From: Comamonas flocculans
GTDB taxonomy: Bacteria > Pseudomonadota > Gammaproteobacteria > Burkholderiales > Burkholderiaceae_C
Length of the DNA: 64,000 bases
Assembly (NCBI RefSeq): GCF_007954405.1
Contig: NZ_CP042344.1
Location: 744,001-808,000 of the forward strand
Reading direction: 5' to 3'
Position 1 is the first letter of the stretch, and each line of letters opens with the position of its first letter. Below the pieces are notes generated by a model that saw only the letters and a program-made list of their open reading frames with translations, was not told the origin of the DNA and did no database searches. Position numbers and translations under genes: made by a program. Shown here piece after piece: positions 44,633-53,316 of the stretch.

Positions 44633-45589
44633 ATGCCGCCCCTCACCGACTGGTTTGCCAGCGCCCAGCAGTGGCTGTTTGAAGCGTTCATCCAGCCGCT
44701 GGCCTTCACGCTCGGGCAGGCGGGGCTGATCGAAGACGGCTTCGTCGCCACCGGCTGGCTGCTCGCCGGGCTGCTGCAGATCGCCGTGCTGGTGCTGCTC
44801 ATCGGCCCGGCGCAAAGGCGCTGGCCGGTGCAGGAGCTGAGCGACCGCGCGGCGGTGCGCGTGGACATCCTCTACACCCTGGTGCACCGCCTGGGCCTGT
44901 TCAAGCTCGCCATGTTCTTCACGCTGGAGAGCTGGCTCGCCGACGCCATCGGCCGGCTGCGCGCCCACGGCCTGCCCACGCTGCAGCTGGACGGGCTGTG
45001 GCCCGGCGTGAGCGACCGGGCGCTGGTGAGCTTTTGCCTCTACCTGGTGGTGTTCGACTTCATCGGCTACCTGGTGCACCGCGCGCAGCACCAGTGGAAC
45101 TGGTGGTGGCAGCTGCACGCCGTGCACCACAGCCAGCGCCAGATGACGATGTGGAGCGACGCGCGCAACCACCTGCTGGACAGCGCGCTGACCGACGCCA
45201 TCTTCGTCTGCGCGGCCATCCTGATCGGCGTCGCGCCCTCGCAGTTCGTGCTGCTGGTGGCGGCCACCCAGCTCATGCAGAGCCTGCAGCATGCCAACCT
45301 GCGCCTGGGCTTTGGCCGCATCGGCGAGCGCCTGGCGGTGAGCCCGCGCTTTCACCGGCGCCACCACGCCGTCGGCATCGGCCACGAGGCGGGCGCGCGC
45401 GGGCGCCTCAAGGGCGTGAACTTCGGCGTGCTGTTTCCGTGGTGGGACAGCCTGCTGGGCTCGGCCGACTACGCCGGGCGGTTCGAAGCCACCGGCATCC
45501 GCGACCAGGTGCAAGCCGGGCGCGACTACGGCCGCGGCTTCTGGGACCAGCAGTGGCTGGCGCTCAAACGCGTGGCGCGCCGGGGCTGA
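44633..45589 (+). CDS. Sterol desaturase/fatty acid hydroxylase family protein
   Basis: A 318-residue integral membrane di-iron oxygenase. The three His clusters are present in the right order: HRAQH within GYLVHRAQHQW, HAVHH within QLHAVHHSQRQ, and HRRHH within RFHRRHHAVG. Several hydrophobic helices precede and separate them. The substrate (lipid, carotenoid or other) is unknown. The ATG at 44633 follows the deacetylase stop by 2 bp, so translation is likely coupled. Confidence 0.87.
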   Translation: MPPLTDWFASAQQWLFEAFIQPLAFTLGQAGLIEDGFVATGWLLAGLLQIAVLVLLIGPAQRRWPVQELSDRAAVRVDILYTLVHRLGLFKLAMFFTLESWLADAIGRLRAHGLPTLQLDGLWPGVSDRALVSFCLYLVVFDFIGYLVHRAQHQWNWWWQLHAVHHSQRQMTMWSDARNHLLDSALTDAIFVCAAILIGVAPSQFVLLVAATQLMQSLQHANLRLGFGRIGERLAVSPRFHRRHHAVGIGHEAGARGRLKGVNFGVLFPWWDSLLGSADYAGRFEATGIRDQVQAGRDYGRGFWDQQWLALKRVARRG

Positions 45590-45604
45590 GCGCGCCGGCG
45601 CGGC

Positions 45605-46669
45605 TCAGCCGGCGGCGTAGCGCACGCCCGAATGCGCGGCCAGGTCCAGCACCGAATCGATGCGGACGTCGCCCGACAACAGGTCCAGGCTGGCGCCGCT
45701 GCCGACATGGGCGTCTTCGGCGCTGCTCGGGTAGCTGGCGCCCGCATGGGCGTCCTGCCACAGCGCCCACAGGCGGTCCACGTTGGCATGGTGCAGGAAG
45801 AACACCGGATCGTTGGGCGAGGTGCCCGTCGCCATCTGCCCGCCGATCATCGCGTGCACCGGGTTGTGCAGCACCAGCTCCAGGTATTTGCGCATGCTCT
45901 GCTCTATCCAGCTCTGACGGTTTTCCAGATGCTCCAGGGGCGTCAGCATGCTCTCCATGTAGGGCGCGGCGTCGTAGTCGGCGTAGGCCAGCAGACGGCT
46001 GCGCGGCTCGCGCGCCATGTAGTCGTCGATGACTTGCATGCTGTCGGCGTCCAGCCCCTCGAAGGAAAAGCGCCGCGTCAGGCCGCGCCGGCTCAGCGGC
46101 GCGGAGTTGATGTCGGCAATGCCGTCGCCGTCCGAATCGGCAAACTCGTCGGGCGTCTCGTCAAAGTACGCGCCCATGGGCCACAGCCCTTCGCGGAACA
46201 TGCCGCTCTTGACGATGAAGCGGTCGGCCGCGTCGCCGTTGCCCCCGAGGAAGTCGTCCGTGAAGATGGCGCGCCAGCTGCCCTGCTGCTGCCAGTCCCA
46301 GTAGGGCAAGGCCATCTGCGCATCGCCCGACACGCGCTGCAGCTCGCGCTCAAAGCGCAGCAGAAACTCACGGTGCCAAGGCAGGAAGGACGCGCTCATG
46401 TGCGCGTTGTAGTGCGTGGGGTCCTGCGCAGAGGGAAACGCCCGCCCGTGCAGCTGCACGAAGTAGTCGTAGGCGTTGACCGCCGGGTCGTACGCCGAAG
46501 GCAGGCGCTTCATCGCATGCAGCGTCTGCACGTAGCGCTCGCGCTCGGCGTTCGAGAGCTGCAGCACGTCGGGGCGCACGCGCAGCAGCGCCTCGCTGCC
46601 CCCGCCGCATCCGGCCAGGGTGCTTGCCAGCAGGCCGGCGCCTGCATACAAAAAGTGTCGTCGCTGCAT
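45605..46669 (-). CDS. Tyrosinase-type copper monooxygenase, lipoprotein
   Basis: A 354-residue type-3 copper protein. Signal LYAGAGLLASTLAGC ends in a lipobox (C21) after RR, suggesting export (possibly Tat) and membrane anchoring. The CuA site is H74 in VQLHGRAF, H90 in YNAHMSASF and H99 in LPWHREFLLRFE; the CuB site is HNPVHAMIGG plus DPVFFLHHANVDRLW. These are the standard tyrosinase signatures, so phenol or catechol oxidation is likely. No caddie-type chaperone gene is visible next to it. It converges with the desaturase gene, 15 bp away. Confidence 0.9.
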   Translation of the reverse strand: MQRRHFLYAGAGLLASTLAGCGGGSEALLRVRPDVLQLSNAERERYVQTLHAMKRLPSAYDPAVNAYDYFVQLHGRAFPSAQDPTHYNAHMSASFLPWHREFLLRFERELQRVSGDAQMALPYWDWQQQGSWRAIFTDDFLGGNGDAADRFIVKSGMFREGLWPMGAYFDETPDEFADSDGDGIADINSAPLSRRGLTRRFSFEGLDADSMQVIDDYMAREPRSRLLAYADYDAAPYMESMLTPLEHLENRQSWIEQSMRKYLELVLHNPVHAMIGGQMATGTSPNDPVFFLHHANVDRLWALWQDAHAGASYPSSAEDAHVGSGASLDLLSGDVRIDSVLDLAAHSGVRYAAG

Positions 46670-46863
46670 CGGCGGCTTTCCAGGAAAAAGTGGGATGAAA
46701 GATGGGGTGCCGCGCAAATGTAAACGCACCAGGCTTTGCAAGACCGGCCCGGATTCGTCGCCAGCCCCGTGACGGCCAGACACCGGCCTGACCCCTGCGC
46801 TGCACCAGACCATTGCCGAGCCGGCCGAAAAGACCGACGCCCACGGGAAGCGCCTGCCCGACC

Positions 46864-46970
46864 AGGACTCCTTCCCCCTTTGGGGGAAGGCCGGGATGGG
46901 GGCCGGCACGGGCGCGGCGCCCAAAGAGGCGCCGGCCCCCACCCCAACCCCCCCCTAAGGGGGAGGGAGC
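46864..46970. repeat. Large GC-rich inverted repeat (cruciform-like)
   Basis: Two related ~40-bp arms (46864-46902 and 46934-46970) are inverted around an inner perfect hairpin CGGCGCC/GGCGCCG. Each arm carries a C5-G5 palindrome (CCCCCTTTGGGGG and CCCCCTAAGGGGG). The unit at 27542-27562 is related. It lies in the 724-bp interval between tyrosinase and guaC, which otherwise holds the elements listed next and no convincing gene. Confidence 0.65.
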
Positions 46971-47044
46971 AAGACACCCCACCCTCGCCGGCCTGGTGCG
47001 CTGGCTGCGCCCCCTGGTTTCAGAATCCGCAGAAATTGCTTCAA

Positions 47045-47114
47045 TCCGAGGAGCTGCTTGCGCAGTCAGGGAAAGCGCCAGATGCCGATTTGAATGATGA
47101 AAAATCGCTATAAT
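47045..47114 (+). promoter_or_regulatory. Palindromic repeat copy carrying a TATAAT box upstream of guaC
   Basis: GAGCTGCTTGCGCAGTCAGG ... AAAGCGCCAGATGCCGATTTGAA is a degenerate copy of the dispersed repeat. Directly after it a perfect TATAAT lies at 47109-47114. No -35 at 16-18 bp spacing is good (TTTGAA is only 14 bp away), so promoter strength is uncertain. Confidence 0.4.
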
Positions 47115-47221
47115 AGTAATAGCACAGCCCCGGGCCGCGGCCGGCCCGTGGCGCTGGCGCCGGGGCTGCAGGCCTGGGGCGCCTGAGGCGGCGGCCAGCA
47201 GGCCTCTGGCACGCAAGCCGG

Positions 47222-47266
47222 TACAATCAGGCACCGGGCCCAAGTTTCTTGACGCCCGGTTTTTTT
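47222..47266 (+). terminator. TACAAT box and intrinsic-terminator-like hairpin ahead of guaC
   Basis: TACAAT at 47222-47227 could be a -10 element. The stem ACCGGGC (47233-47239) and GCCCGGT (47254-47260) is followed by a run of seven T, counting the T that closes the stem, i.e. a standard rho-independent terminator, 130 bp before the guaC start. It may be an attenuator of guaC or the end of a short upstream RNA. Confidence 0.55.
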
Positions 47267-47393
47267 GCGCCCGCGCAAGCGGGGTCCGATGCCGCCGCAC
47301 GCGCCGGCGCATCCGCGAAACCGGTCTTCAGGCCAAGCGCCCCACGCGGCTGAAATCACTTGGCCGCGCCTTTTCACAGGAGCTTGGAACCTC

Positions 47394-48371
47394 ATGGAAA
47401 TCTTCGACTACGACAACATCCTGCTGCTGCCGCGCAAGTGCCGCGTGCAAAGCCGCTCGGAATGCGACACCAGCATGGAGCTGGGCGGGCGGCGCTTTCT
47501 CCTGCCGGTCGTGCCGGCCAACATGAAAACCGTGGTGGACGAGGGCATCTGCAGCTGGCTGGCGCAAAACGGTTACTTCTACGTCATGCACCGCTTCGAT
47601 CTGGACAATGTGCAGTTCGTGCGCGACATGCATGCCAAGGGCTGCTACGCCTCGATCTCGCTCGGCGTCAAGCAGGCCGACCGCGACACCGTGGACCGCT
47701 TCAAGGCCGAGGGCCTCACGCCCGAGTACGTCACCATCGACATCGCCCACGGCCACGCCGACAGCGTGCGCGAGATGATCGGCTACCTCAAGGAGCACCT
47801 GCCCCGGACCTTCGTGATCGCCGGCAACGTGGGCACGCCCGAAGCGGTGATCGACCTGGAAAACTGGGGCGCCGACGCGACCAAGGTAGGCATAGGCCCG
47901 GGCAAGGTCTGCATCACCAAGCTGAAAACCGGCTTTGGCACCGGCGGCTGGCAACTGAGCGCGCTGAAGTGGTGCGCGCGCGTGGCGACCAAGCCGATCA
48001 TTGCCGACGGCGGCATCCGCAGCCACGGCGACATCGCCAAGAGCATCCGCTTCGGCGCGACCATGGTCATGGTCGGCTCGCTGTTCGCGGGCCACGAGGA
48101 ATCACCGGGCAAGACGGTGGAGGTGGACGGGCAGCTGTACAAGGAGTACTACGGCTCGGCCAGCGACTTCAACAAGGGCGAATACCGCCACGTGGAAGGC
48201 AAGCGCATCCTGGAGCCGATCAAGGGCCGGCTGGCCGACACGCTGACCGAGATGGAGCAGGACATCCAGAGCTCGATCAGCTATGCGGGCGGCAAGAAGC
48301 TGCTGGACATCCGCAAGGTCAACTACGTGATCCTGGGCGGCAACAACGCGGTGGAGCACTTGCTGATGTAG
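47394..48371 (+). CDS. guaC: GMP reductase, Bacillus-type (GuaC2)
   Basis: A 325-residue cytoplasmic enzyme converting GMP to IMP with NADPH, for purine salvage. It is a short IMPDH-superfamily barrel without CBS domains. The active-site loop is [20 protein letters not shown] with the thioimidate Cys at 173, and [16 protein letters not shown] is the phosphate-binding strand. Its length and sequence fit the 325-aa class better than the 347-aa E. coli type. The start at 47394 has AGGAG about 12 nt upstream. The long structured leader suggests transcript-level control. Confidence 0.93.
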   Translation: MEIFDYDNILLLPRKCRVQSRSECDTSMELGGRRFLLPVVPANMKTVVDEGICSWLAQNGYFYVMHRFDLDNVQFVRDMHAKGCYASISLGVKQADRDTVDRFKAEGLTPEYVTIDIAHGHADSVREMIGYLKEHLPRTFVIAGNVGTPEAVIDLENWGADATKVGIGPGKVCITKLKTGFGTGGWQLSALKWCARVATKPIIADGGIRSHGDIAKSIRFGATMVMVGSLFAGHEESPGKTVEVDGQLYKEYYGSASDFNKGEYRHVEGKRILEPIKGRLADTLTEMEQDIQSSISYAGGKKLLDIRKVNYVILGGNNAVEHLLM

Positions 48372-48435
48372 CGAGAAAACTTCCCGTTGCGGTCCGAAAT
48401 TGGTGCATAATCGTGCGCTCGGCGTTTGACGCTCA

Positions 48436-48511
48436 GGGCTCTTAGCTCAGTTGGTAGAGCAGCGGACTCTTAATCCGTTTGTCGTAGGTTCGATCCCTAC
48501 AGGGCCCACCA
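48436..48511 (+). tRNA. tRNA-Lys (anticodon CUU)
   Basis: A 76-nt cloverleaf with encoded CCA. The acceptor GGGCTCT pairs with AGGGCCC with one G-U pair, the D arm is GCTC...GAGC, the anticodon stem GCGGA/TCCGT encloses loop CTCTTAA (anticodon CTT), and the T arm is GTAGG-TTCGATC-CCTAC. A CATAAT box lies about 24 bp upstream. Confidence 0.97.
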
Positions 48512-48524
48512 GAACACTTCTTTG

Positions 48525-48556
48525 AACCCGCCAGGCGCGCATGCGTGGCGGGTTTT
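48525..48556 (+). terminator. Intrinsic terminator after tRNA-Lys
   Basis: Stem AACCCGCCA (48525-48533) with TGGCGGGTT (48546-48554), followed by T residues, 13 bp after the tRNA. Confidence 0.85.
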
Positions 48557-48645
48557 TCGTTTCCCGCGCGCCAAAAGACAAACGCCTGCAGGCAAGGTAC
48601 AAAGCAGGCGATGCGCCGCCCGCGCCGCGGCCAGGAATTCCAACC

Positions 48646-49878
48646 ATGCAAGACCATTCCGCCACTGTGCCCTGGCGCGGCCCGCTGTGGGCCATGTCCA
48701 TCCTGCTCGCGCTGCTGGGCATGCTCGGGCCGTTTGCCATCGACACCTATCTGCCGGCGTTTCCGGCCATCGCCCGCGGGCTGGACGCCACGCCGCTGCA
48801 GATGCAGCAGACGCTGTCGGCCTACCTCTTCGCCTTCGCCTTCATGGCGCTGTTCCATGGCTCGCTCTCGGACAGCTTCGGGCGCCGCCCGGTGGTGCTC
48901 TGGGGGCTGTCCATGTTCACGCTGGCCTCGGCCGGTTGCGCGCTCGCGCCGACCACCGGCTGGCTGATCTTCTTTCGCACGGTGCAGGGGCTGTCGGCCG
49001 GCGGCGGCATCGTGGTTTCGCGCGCGGTCATTCGCGACCTGTTTCCGCCGGCGCAGGCCCAGCGCGTGATGAGCCAGGTGACCATCTTCTTCGGCGTGGC
49101 ACCGGCCATTGCCCCCATGGTGGGCGGCTGGCTGTCGGAGCACCTGCCCTGGCAGAGCGTGTTCTGGTTCCTCACCGGCGTGGGCGCGACGCTGCTGCTG
49201 ACCATCTGGCGCGCCCTGCCCGAATCGCTGCCCGGGCACAAGCGCCAGCCGCTGCGCCTGATGCATCTGCTGCAGGGCTACGGGAGCCTGATCAGCAACC
49301 CGCGCTTCATCCTGCTGGCGCTGGCCAGCGGCGTGCCCTTCAACGGCATGTTCCTGTACGTGCTGGCGGCGCCGGCTTTCCTCGGGCAGCACCTGCAGCT
49401 GCAGCCGGGGCAGTTCTTCTGGTTCTTCATGATCAACATCTGCGGCATCATGGGCGGCGCCTGGGTCAGCGGGCGCATGGCCGGGCGCGTGGCGCCCAAG
49501 CGCCAGATCCGGCACGGCTTCGTGATCATGGTGACGATCAGCGTGGTCAACCTGGGCGCCAACCTGCTGCTGGCGCCCAGCGTCTGGTGGGCGATGCTGC
49601 CCATAGGCATCTATTCCTTCGGCTGGGCGCTGATGGTGCCGGTGGTGACGCTGCTGGTGCTCGACCTCGTGCCCTCGCGCCGCGGCATGGCCTCGTCGCT
49701 GCAGATGTTTGTCGGCTCTACCGCCAATGGCTTCGTCGCCGGCGTGGTGGCGCCGCTGGCGATGCATTCCACCGCCTGGCTGGCTTTTGCCTCGCTGCTG
49801 CTGATGAGCATAGGCCTGGCGGCCTGGGTCTACCTGCACCGGCGCTGGCCGGAGCTGGGGCGCCACATTACCGGTTAG
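48646..49878 (+). CDS. Bcr/CflA family MFS drug exporter
   Basis: A 410-residue, 12-helix proton-driven exporter of the DHA1 group. Family signs: FAIDTYLPAFPAIARGL after TM1, GSLSDSFGRRPVVLWGL (motif A), RTVQGLSAGGGIVVSRAVIRDL (motif B) and GVAPAIAPMVGGWLSE (motif C). Relatives export bicyclomycin, chloramphenicol or sulfonamides; the substrate here is not predictable. MQDHS at 48646 is preferred, with AGGAA upstream, over an ATG at 48541 inside the tRNA terminator. Confidence 0.9.
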   Translation: MQDHSATVPWRGPLWAMSILLALLGMLGPFAIDTYLPAFPAIARGLDATPLQMQQTLSAYLFAFAFMALFHGSLSDSFGRRPVVLWGLSMFTLASAGCALAPTTGWLIFFRTVQGLSAGGGIVVSRAVIRDLFPPAQAQRVMSQVTIFFGVAPAIAPMVGGWLSEHLPWQSVFWFLTGVGATLLLTIWRALPESLPGHKRQPLRLMHLLQGYGSLISNPRFILLALASGVPFNGMFLYVLAAPAFLGQHLQLQPGQFFWFFMINICGIMGGAWVSGRMAGRVAPKRQIRHGFVIMVTISVVNLGANLLLAPSVWWAMLPIGIYSFGWALMVPVVTLLVLDLVPSRRGMASSLQMFVGSTANGFVAGVVAPLAMHSTAWLAFASLLLMSIGLAAWVYLHRRWPELGRHITG

Positions 49879-49892
49879 CGCCGGCGCGCCTC

Positions 49893-51359
49893 TCAGTCGC
49901 GGCGCCGGTCGGCGCCTGCCGCCTCGTAGTAGCGCTGCTTGGCCGCATACATGGAGCGGTCGGCGCGGTGGGTCACCGCTTCCAGCGATTCGCCCTCGCG
50001 TGCCACCGCCATGCCCATGGCAAAGCTCAGAGACTGGCCCGGGTAGTACTGGTTGCTCAAGTCCTGCAGGCTGGCCAGGCGCTCCATCAGGGCCTGGCCA
50101 GCGTGCTCGTCGGCGTCGGGCAGCAGCACGCAGAATTCGTCGCCGCCGATGCGCGCGGCGCAGCCGGCCAGGCCGTCCACCGCCTTGGCCAGGACCTCGC
50201 CGGCGCGGCGCAGCACCGCGTCGCCGGCGGCGTGGCCCTGCTCGTCGTTGACCACCTTCAGGCCGTTGAGGTCCACCACGATGACCGCCACGGGCCAGGG
50301 CCCCTTGCGCGTCAGGCGGTTGAGCTCCTCGATGTAGTAGGCCCGGTTGCGCAGGCCCGTCAGCACGTCGTGCTTGCCCAGGTATTCGAGGTAGGCCTCG
50401 GCCTTCTTGCGCGCGGTGATGTCCACCAGCGACAGCAGCACCAGGCTCCAGTCGCGGCGGTGGTCTTCCTGCACCACGAACTGCATGTGGATGCTCAGCG
50501 GCGAGCCCGCCAGCGTGTAGTTGACCACCTCGCGCTGCTGCTGCAGGCGGCCTTCCCAGAGGTCGATCAGCTGCTCGGCAAACGAGTCGAGCATCTCGCC
50601 CTGGAAGATCTTGTGCAGGCCCGCGAGCAGCACCTGGCGGCTGGGCGCGCCGAACATCGCCAGCGTCGCCCGGTTGACGTCGATCACGCGAATCTCGCGC
50701 ATGCACTGGTCGATGAATTCGGGGTGCACCTTGAGGAAGGTCTTGAGGTCCACGATGCCGCGTTCGCGGATCTGGTCGAGCAGCTGCTTGACCGCGCTGA
50801 AGTCCTCCACCCAGAGCGAGACCGGCGAATGCTCGAACAGCAGCCGCGCCTGGCGCTCGCTTTCCTGCAGGAGGCGGCGCGCCTGCTGCTCCCGGGTGTT
50901 GTCTTCGAGCGAAATCAGCACCCGGTCCCAGCTCGATTCGTGCCCCGGCAGGATGCGCCCGCGGATGTGGACGTCGAGCCTGCGCCCGTCGAGCGCGTAG
51001 TTCACCGTCTGGTTGGCGAACTCCTGCGCGCCCTCCCAGAGCTGGCAGACCTCGTCGAGCACGTTCTCCAGCATGTCGTCGCGAAACACCCGGTGCAGCG
51101 AACCGACGAGCGTCTGCTGGTCGGGCGCGCCGAACAGCGCCAGCGAGCGCTGGTTGACCTTGAGCACACGGATCGCGCGCCCGTATTCGCTGACCCGCTC
51201 GGGCTCTTCACGCAGGAAGGCGCGCACGTCGCTGACGCCCTGCGCGCGCCAGCGCTGCAGCAGCGCGCGCACCGCGCTGAAATCCTCCAGCCACAGGGAG
51301 ACCGGGGCGAGGTCGAACATGGCTTCGAAGTCGGCGGAAGACGAGGGTGCTGCGGACAT
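49893..51359 (-). CDS. Diguanylate cyclase with duplicated PAS-like sensor domains
   Basis: A 488-residue cytoplasmic protein. Two tandem ~125-residue modules are clearly duplicated: MFDLAPVSLWLEDFSAVRALL and LFEHSPVSLWVEDFSAVKQLL begin them, both containing an IRVxxVNxxxLALFGAP-type segment and LLQSLHRVF/LLAGLHKIF-like ends. A GGDEF domain follows with an intact GGDEF at 405-409. No EAL domain, so synthesis of cyclic di-GMP is likely. The start at 51359 has GGAGA at good spacing; the longer frame reads through the helicase terminator. Confidence 0.88.
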   Translation of the reverse strand: MSAAPSSSADFEAMFDLAPVSLWLEDFSAVRALLQRWRAQGVSDVRAFLREEPERVSEYGRAIRVLKVNQRSLALFGAPDQQTLVGSLHRVFRDDMLENVLDEVCQLWEGAQEFANQTVNYALDGRRLDVHIRGRILPGHESSWDRVLISLEDNTREQQARRLLQESERQARLLFEHSPVSLWVEDFSAVKQLLDQIRERGIVDLKTFLKVHPEFIDQCMREIRVIDVNRATLAMFGAPSRQVLLAGLHKIFQGEMLDSFAEQLIDLWEGRLQQQREVVNYTLAGSPLSIHMQFVVQEDHRRDWSLVLLSLVDITARKKAEAYLEYLGKHDVLTGLRNRAYYIEELNRLTRKGPWPVAVIVVDLNGLKVVNDEQGHAAGDAVLRRAGEVLAKAVDGLAGCAARIGGDEFCVLLPDADEHAGQALMERLASLQDLSNQYYPGQSLSFAMGMAVAREGESLEAVTHRADRSMYAAKQRYYEAAGADRRRD

Positions 51360-51410
51360 GGCTTTCTCCGGACAGGAAGCCATTATTGGCGAGAAGGCCG
51401 GCCCGAAATG

Positions 51411-51447
51411 AAAAAAAAGACCGGCCACCGCGCTGCGGTGCCGGCCT
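51411..51447 (-). terminator. Intrinsic terminator of the DEAD-box helicase gene
   Basis: On the minus strand GGCCGGCACCGC pairs with GCGGTGGCCGGTC and is followed by eight T, starting about 25 bp after the helicase stop. A textbook rho-independent terminator. Confidence 0.88.
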
Positions 51448-51471
51448 TGTCCGGTGGGGCCTGGAGCGCGC

Positions 51472-53070
51472 TCAGCGCATGCCGCGCGAACGCGGTGCCC
51501 CCGCGCTCAGCGGACGCGCCGCACGCCCCGGCGCCGGACCGCGGCGGGCTTCGCCCTGGCCCCGTCCCTGGCCGCCAAAGCCGGCCCTGGGGCCGGGCTG
51601 CCCCTCGCGGCGGTAGGCGCCGCCGCCCTCGCGGCGCGCGCCGAAGCCCGGACGCGCGCCCCCGCCGTGGCCGCGGCCGGCACCGCCCGGGCGCGCCGCG
51701 CGCATCGGCTGGGGCGGGCGCTGGGTGGGCTCCAGGCCCGGCACCACGGCGGTGGCCAGGGGCTGGCGCGTGAAGGCCTCGATGTCGAAGATGCGGCGGC
51801 GGTCGCGGAATTCGGCAAAGGTCACGGCCAGACCCTGGCGCCCCGCGCGGCCGGTGCGGCCGATGCGGTGGGTGTAGTCCTCGGCCTTCATCGGCAGGCC
51901 GAAGTTGAACACGTGGGTGATGGTGGGCACGTCGATGCCGCGCGCGGCCACGTCGGTGGCCACGAGGATCTGCACCTGGCCGCGGCGCAGCGCCATCAGC
52001 CGGCGGTTGCGCAGGCCCTGGCTGAGCGCGCCGTGCAGCGCCACGGCGGAAAAGCCGGCCTGCTGCAGGTCGTGCGCCAGCTCGTCGCACTCGATCTGGG
52101 TGCTGGCGAAGACGATGGCCTGGTCGATCTCGGCGTCACGCAGCCAGTGGTCGAGCAGCGCGCGCTTGTGCCGGGGGTTGTCGGCCCAGTAGAGCACCTG
52201 CTTGATGTTCTCGTGCTTTTCCTGCGGCGAGTCGATCTGGATGCGCTGCACGCCGGTGCCGCCCTCGTGCATCACGCGCATGGCCAGTTGCTGGATGCGC
52301 GGCGCGAAGGTGGCCGAGAACATCATGGTCTGGCGCCGGTGCGCGGTGAGGCGGTGGATTTCGGCCAGGTCGTCGGCAAAACCGAGGTCGAGCATGCGGT
52401 CGGCCTCGTCGACGACGAGGAACTGCACCTCTTCGAGCCTGATCTGGCCCGAGCGCTGCAGGTCCAGCAGGCGCCCGGGCGTGGCCACCACGAGGCTGGC
52501 GTTCTGCAGCTGCGCGATCTGGCGCTGGTAAGGCATGCCGCCCACCACGCTGGCGATGCGCAGCCCCTTGCAGTGGCGCACCAGGTCGATGGCGTCGTGC
52601 GCCACCTGCTGCGCGAGTTCGCGCGTGGGGCACAGCACCAGCGCGCCGGGGACGGCGGGCTCGAAGTGGCGCGCCAGCAGCGGGTTCTTGCGCTTGGGGC
52701 GCTTCGGGGCCGGCTTGCCCTGGGCTTCGGCCTCGGCGCAGGCGCGCTCGAAGGCGGCGCGCTCCGCGGCCTTGGCCTGCTCCTGCTGCAGCTGCAGGGT
52801 GTGCAGCACGGGCAGCAGAAAGGCCGCGGTCTTGCCGCTGCCGGTCTGGCTGGAGACCATGAGGTCGATGAAGCCCGCGTGGTCCGCGCCCTGGCCCATG
52901 GCCAGCGGAATGGCGCGCGTCTGCACCGCCGTGGGCTGGGTGTAGCCCATGTCGGTGACGGCCTGCAGCAGCTCGGGCACGAGGCCCATGGCGGCAAAGC
53001 CGCTTTCGGGCGCGCAGGAAGAGAGGGGCGCGGACGCGTCAGCGCCCGCTGTGGAAACGGTATGGGTCAT
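51472..53070 (-). CDS. DEAD-box RNA helicase, RhlE-like
   Basis: A 532-residue ATP-dependent RNA helicase for ribosome assembly or mRNA turnover. Motifs: Q motif region YTQPTAVQTRAIP, I SQTGSGKT, Ia PTRELA, Ib TPGR, II DEAD, III SAT, IV VFASTQ, V ATDVAARGIDV, VI HRIGRTGRAG. Between motifs I and Ia a charged insert (KAAERAAFERACAEAEAQGKPAPKRPKRK) lengthens the protein. The C-terminal ~85 residues are Gly/Arg-rich, an RNA-binding tail. MTHTVSTAG at 53070 is the likely start. It has a 246-bp upstream region holding an 11-bp hairpin. Confidence 0.92.
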   Translation of the reverse strand: MTHTVSTAGADASAPLSSCAPESGFAAMGLVPELLQAVTDMGYTQPTAVQTRAIPLAMGQGADHAGFIDLMVSSQTGSGKTAAFLLPVLHTLQLQQEQAKAAERAAFERACAEAEAQGKPAPKRPKRKNPLLARHFEPAVPGALVLCPTRELAQQVAHDAIDLVRHCKGLRIASVVGGMPYQRQIAQLQNASLVVATPGRLLDLQRSGQIRLEEVQFLVVDEADRMLDLGFADDLAEIHRLTAHRRQTMMFSATFAPRIQQLAMRVMHEGGTGVQRIQIDSPQEKHENIKQVLYWADNPRHKRALLDHWLRDAEIDQAIVFASTQIECDELAHDLQQAGFSAVALHGALSQGLRNRRLMALRRGQVQILVATDVAARGIDVPTITHVFNFGLPMKAEDYTHRIGRTGRAGRQGLAVTFAEFRDRRRIFDIEAFTRQPLATAVVPGLEPTQRPPQPMRAARPGGAGRGHGGGARPGFGARREGGGAYRREGQPGPRAGFGGQGRGQGEARRGPAPGRAARPLSAGAPRSRGMR

Positions 53071-53150
53071 GCTGTATGGGGCCGCGCGGATATTGCCCGC
53101 AGCGGCCATGTCAGTGGTTCATGGAAACAACATCAACCATCTGACGCAGA

Positions 53151-53176
53151 CAGGGTGCCTGCAGACAGGCGCCCTG
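53151..53176. repeat. 11-bp hairpin upstream of the DEAD-box gene
   Basis: CAGGGTGCCTG and CAGGCGCCCTG are inverted with one mismatch (a possible G-U pair) around a 4-nt loop, about 80 bp before the helicase start. It could be part of a structured 5' leader; there is no direct evidence of function. Confidence 0.35.
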
Positions 53177-53316
53177 GTGGATTGTTTGCGCCAGCACGCG
53201 GGCGTGCCGGCAATCCGGTGTGAGAAGGGAGATGCACAAAAACTGCGCGAAGGCGTTTCGCGCAAGCCCGCGATTATCGCACGCTACGGGTTTACCCGCA
53301 AGGAGCGCCCAGGCGC

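Noticed and set aside
48436..48511. tRNA-Lys as an integration site
   Set aside because: No integrase, no duplicated tRNA 3' end and ordinary housekeeping genes on both sides.
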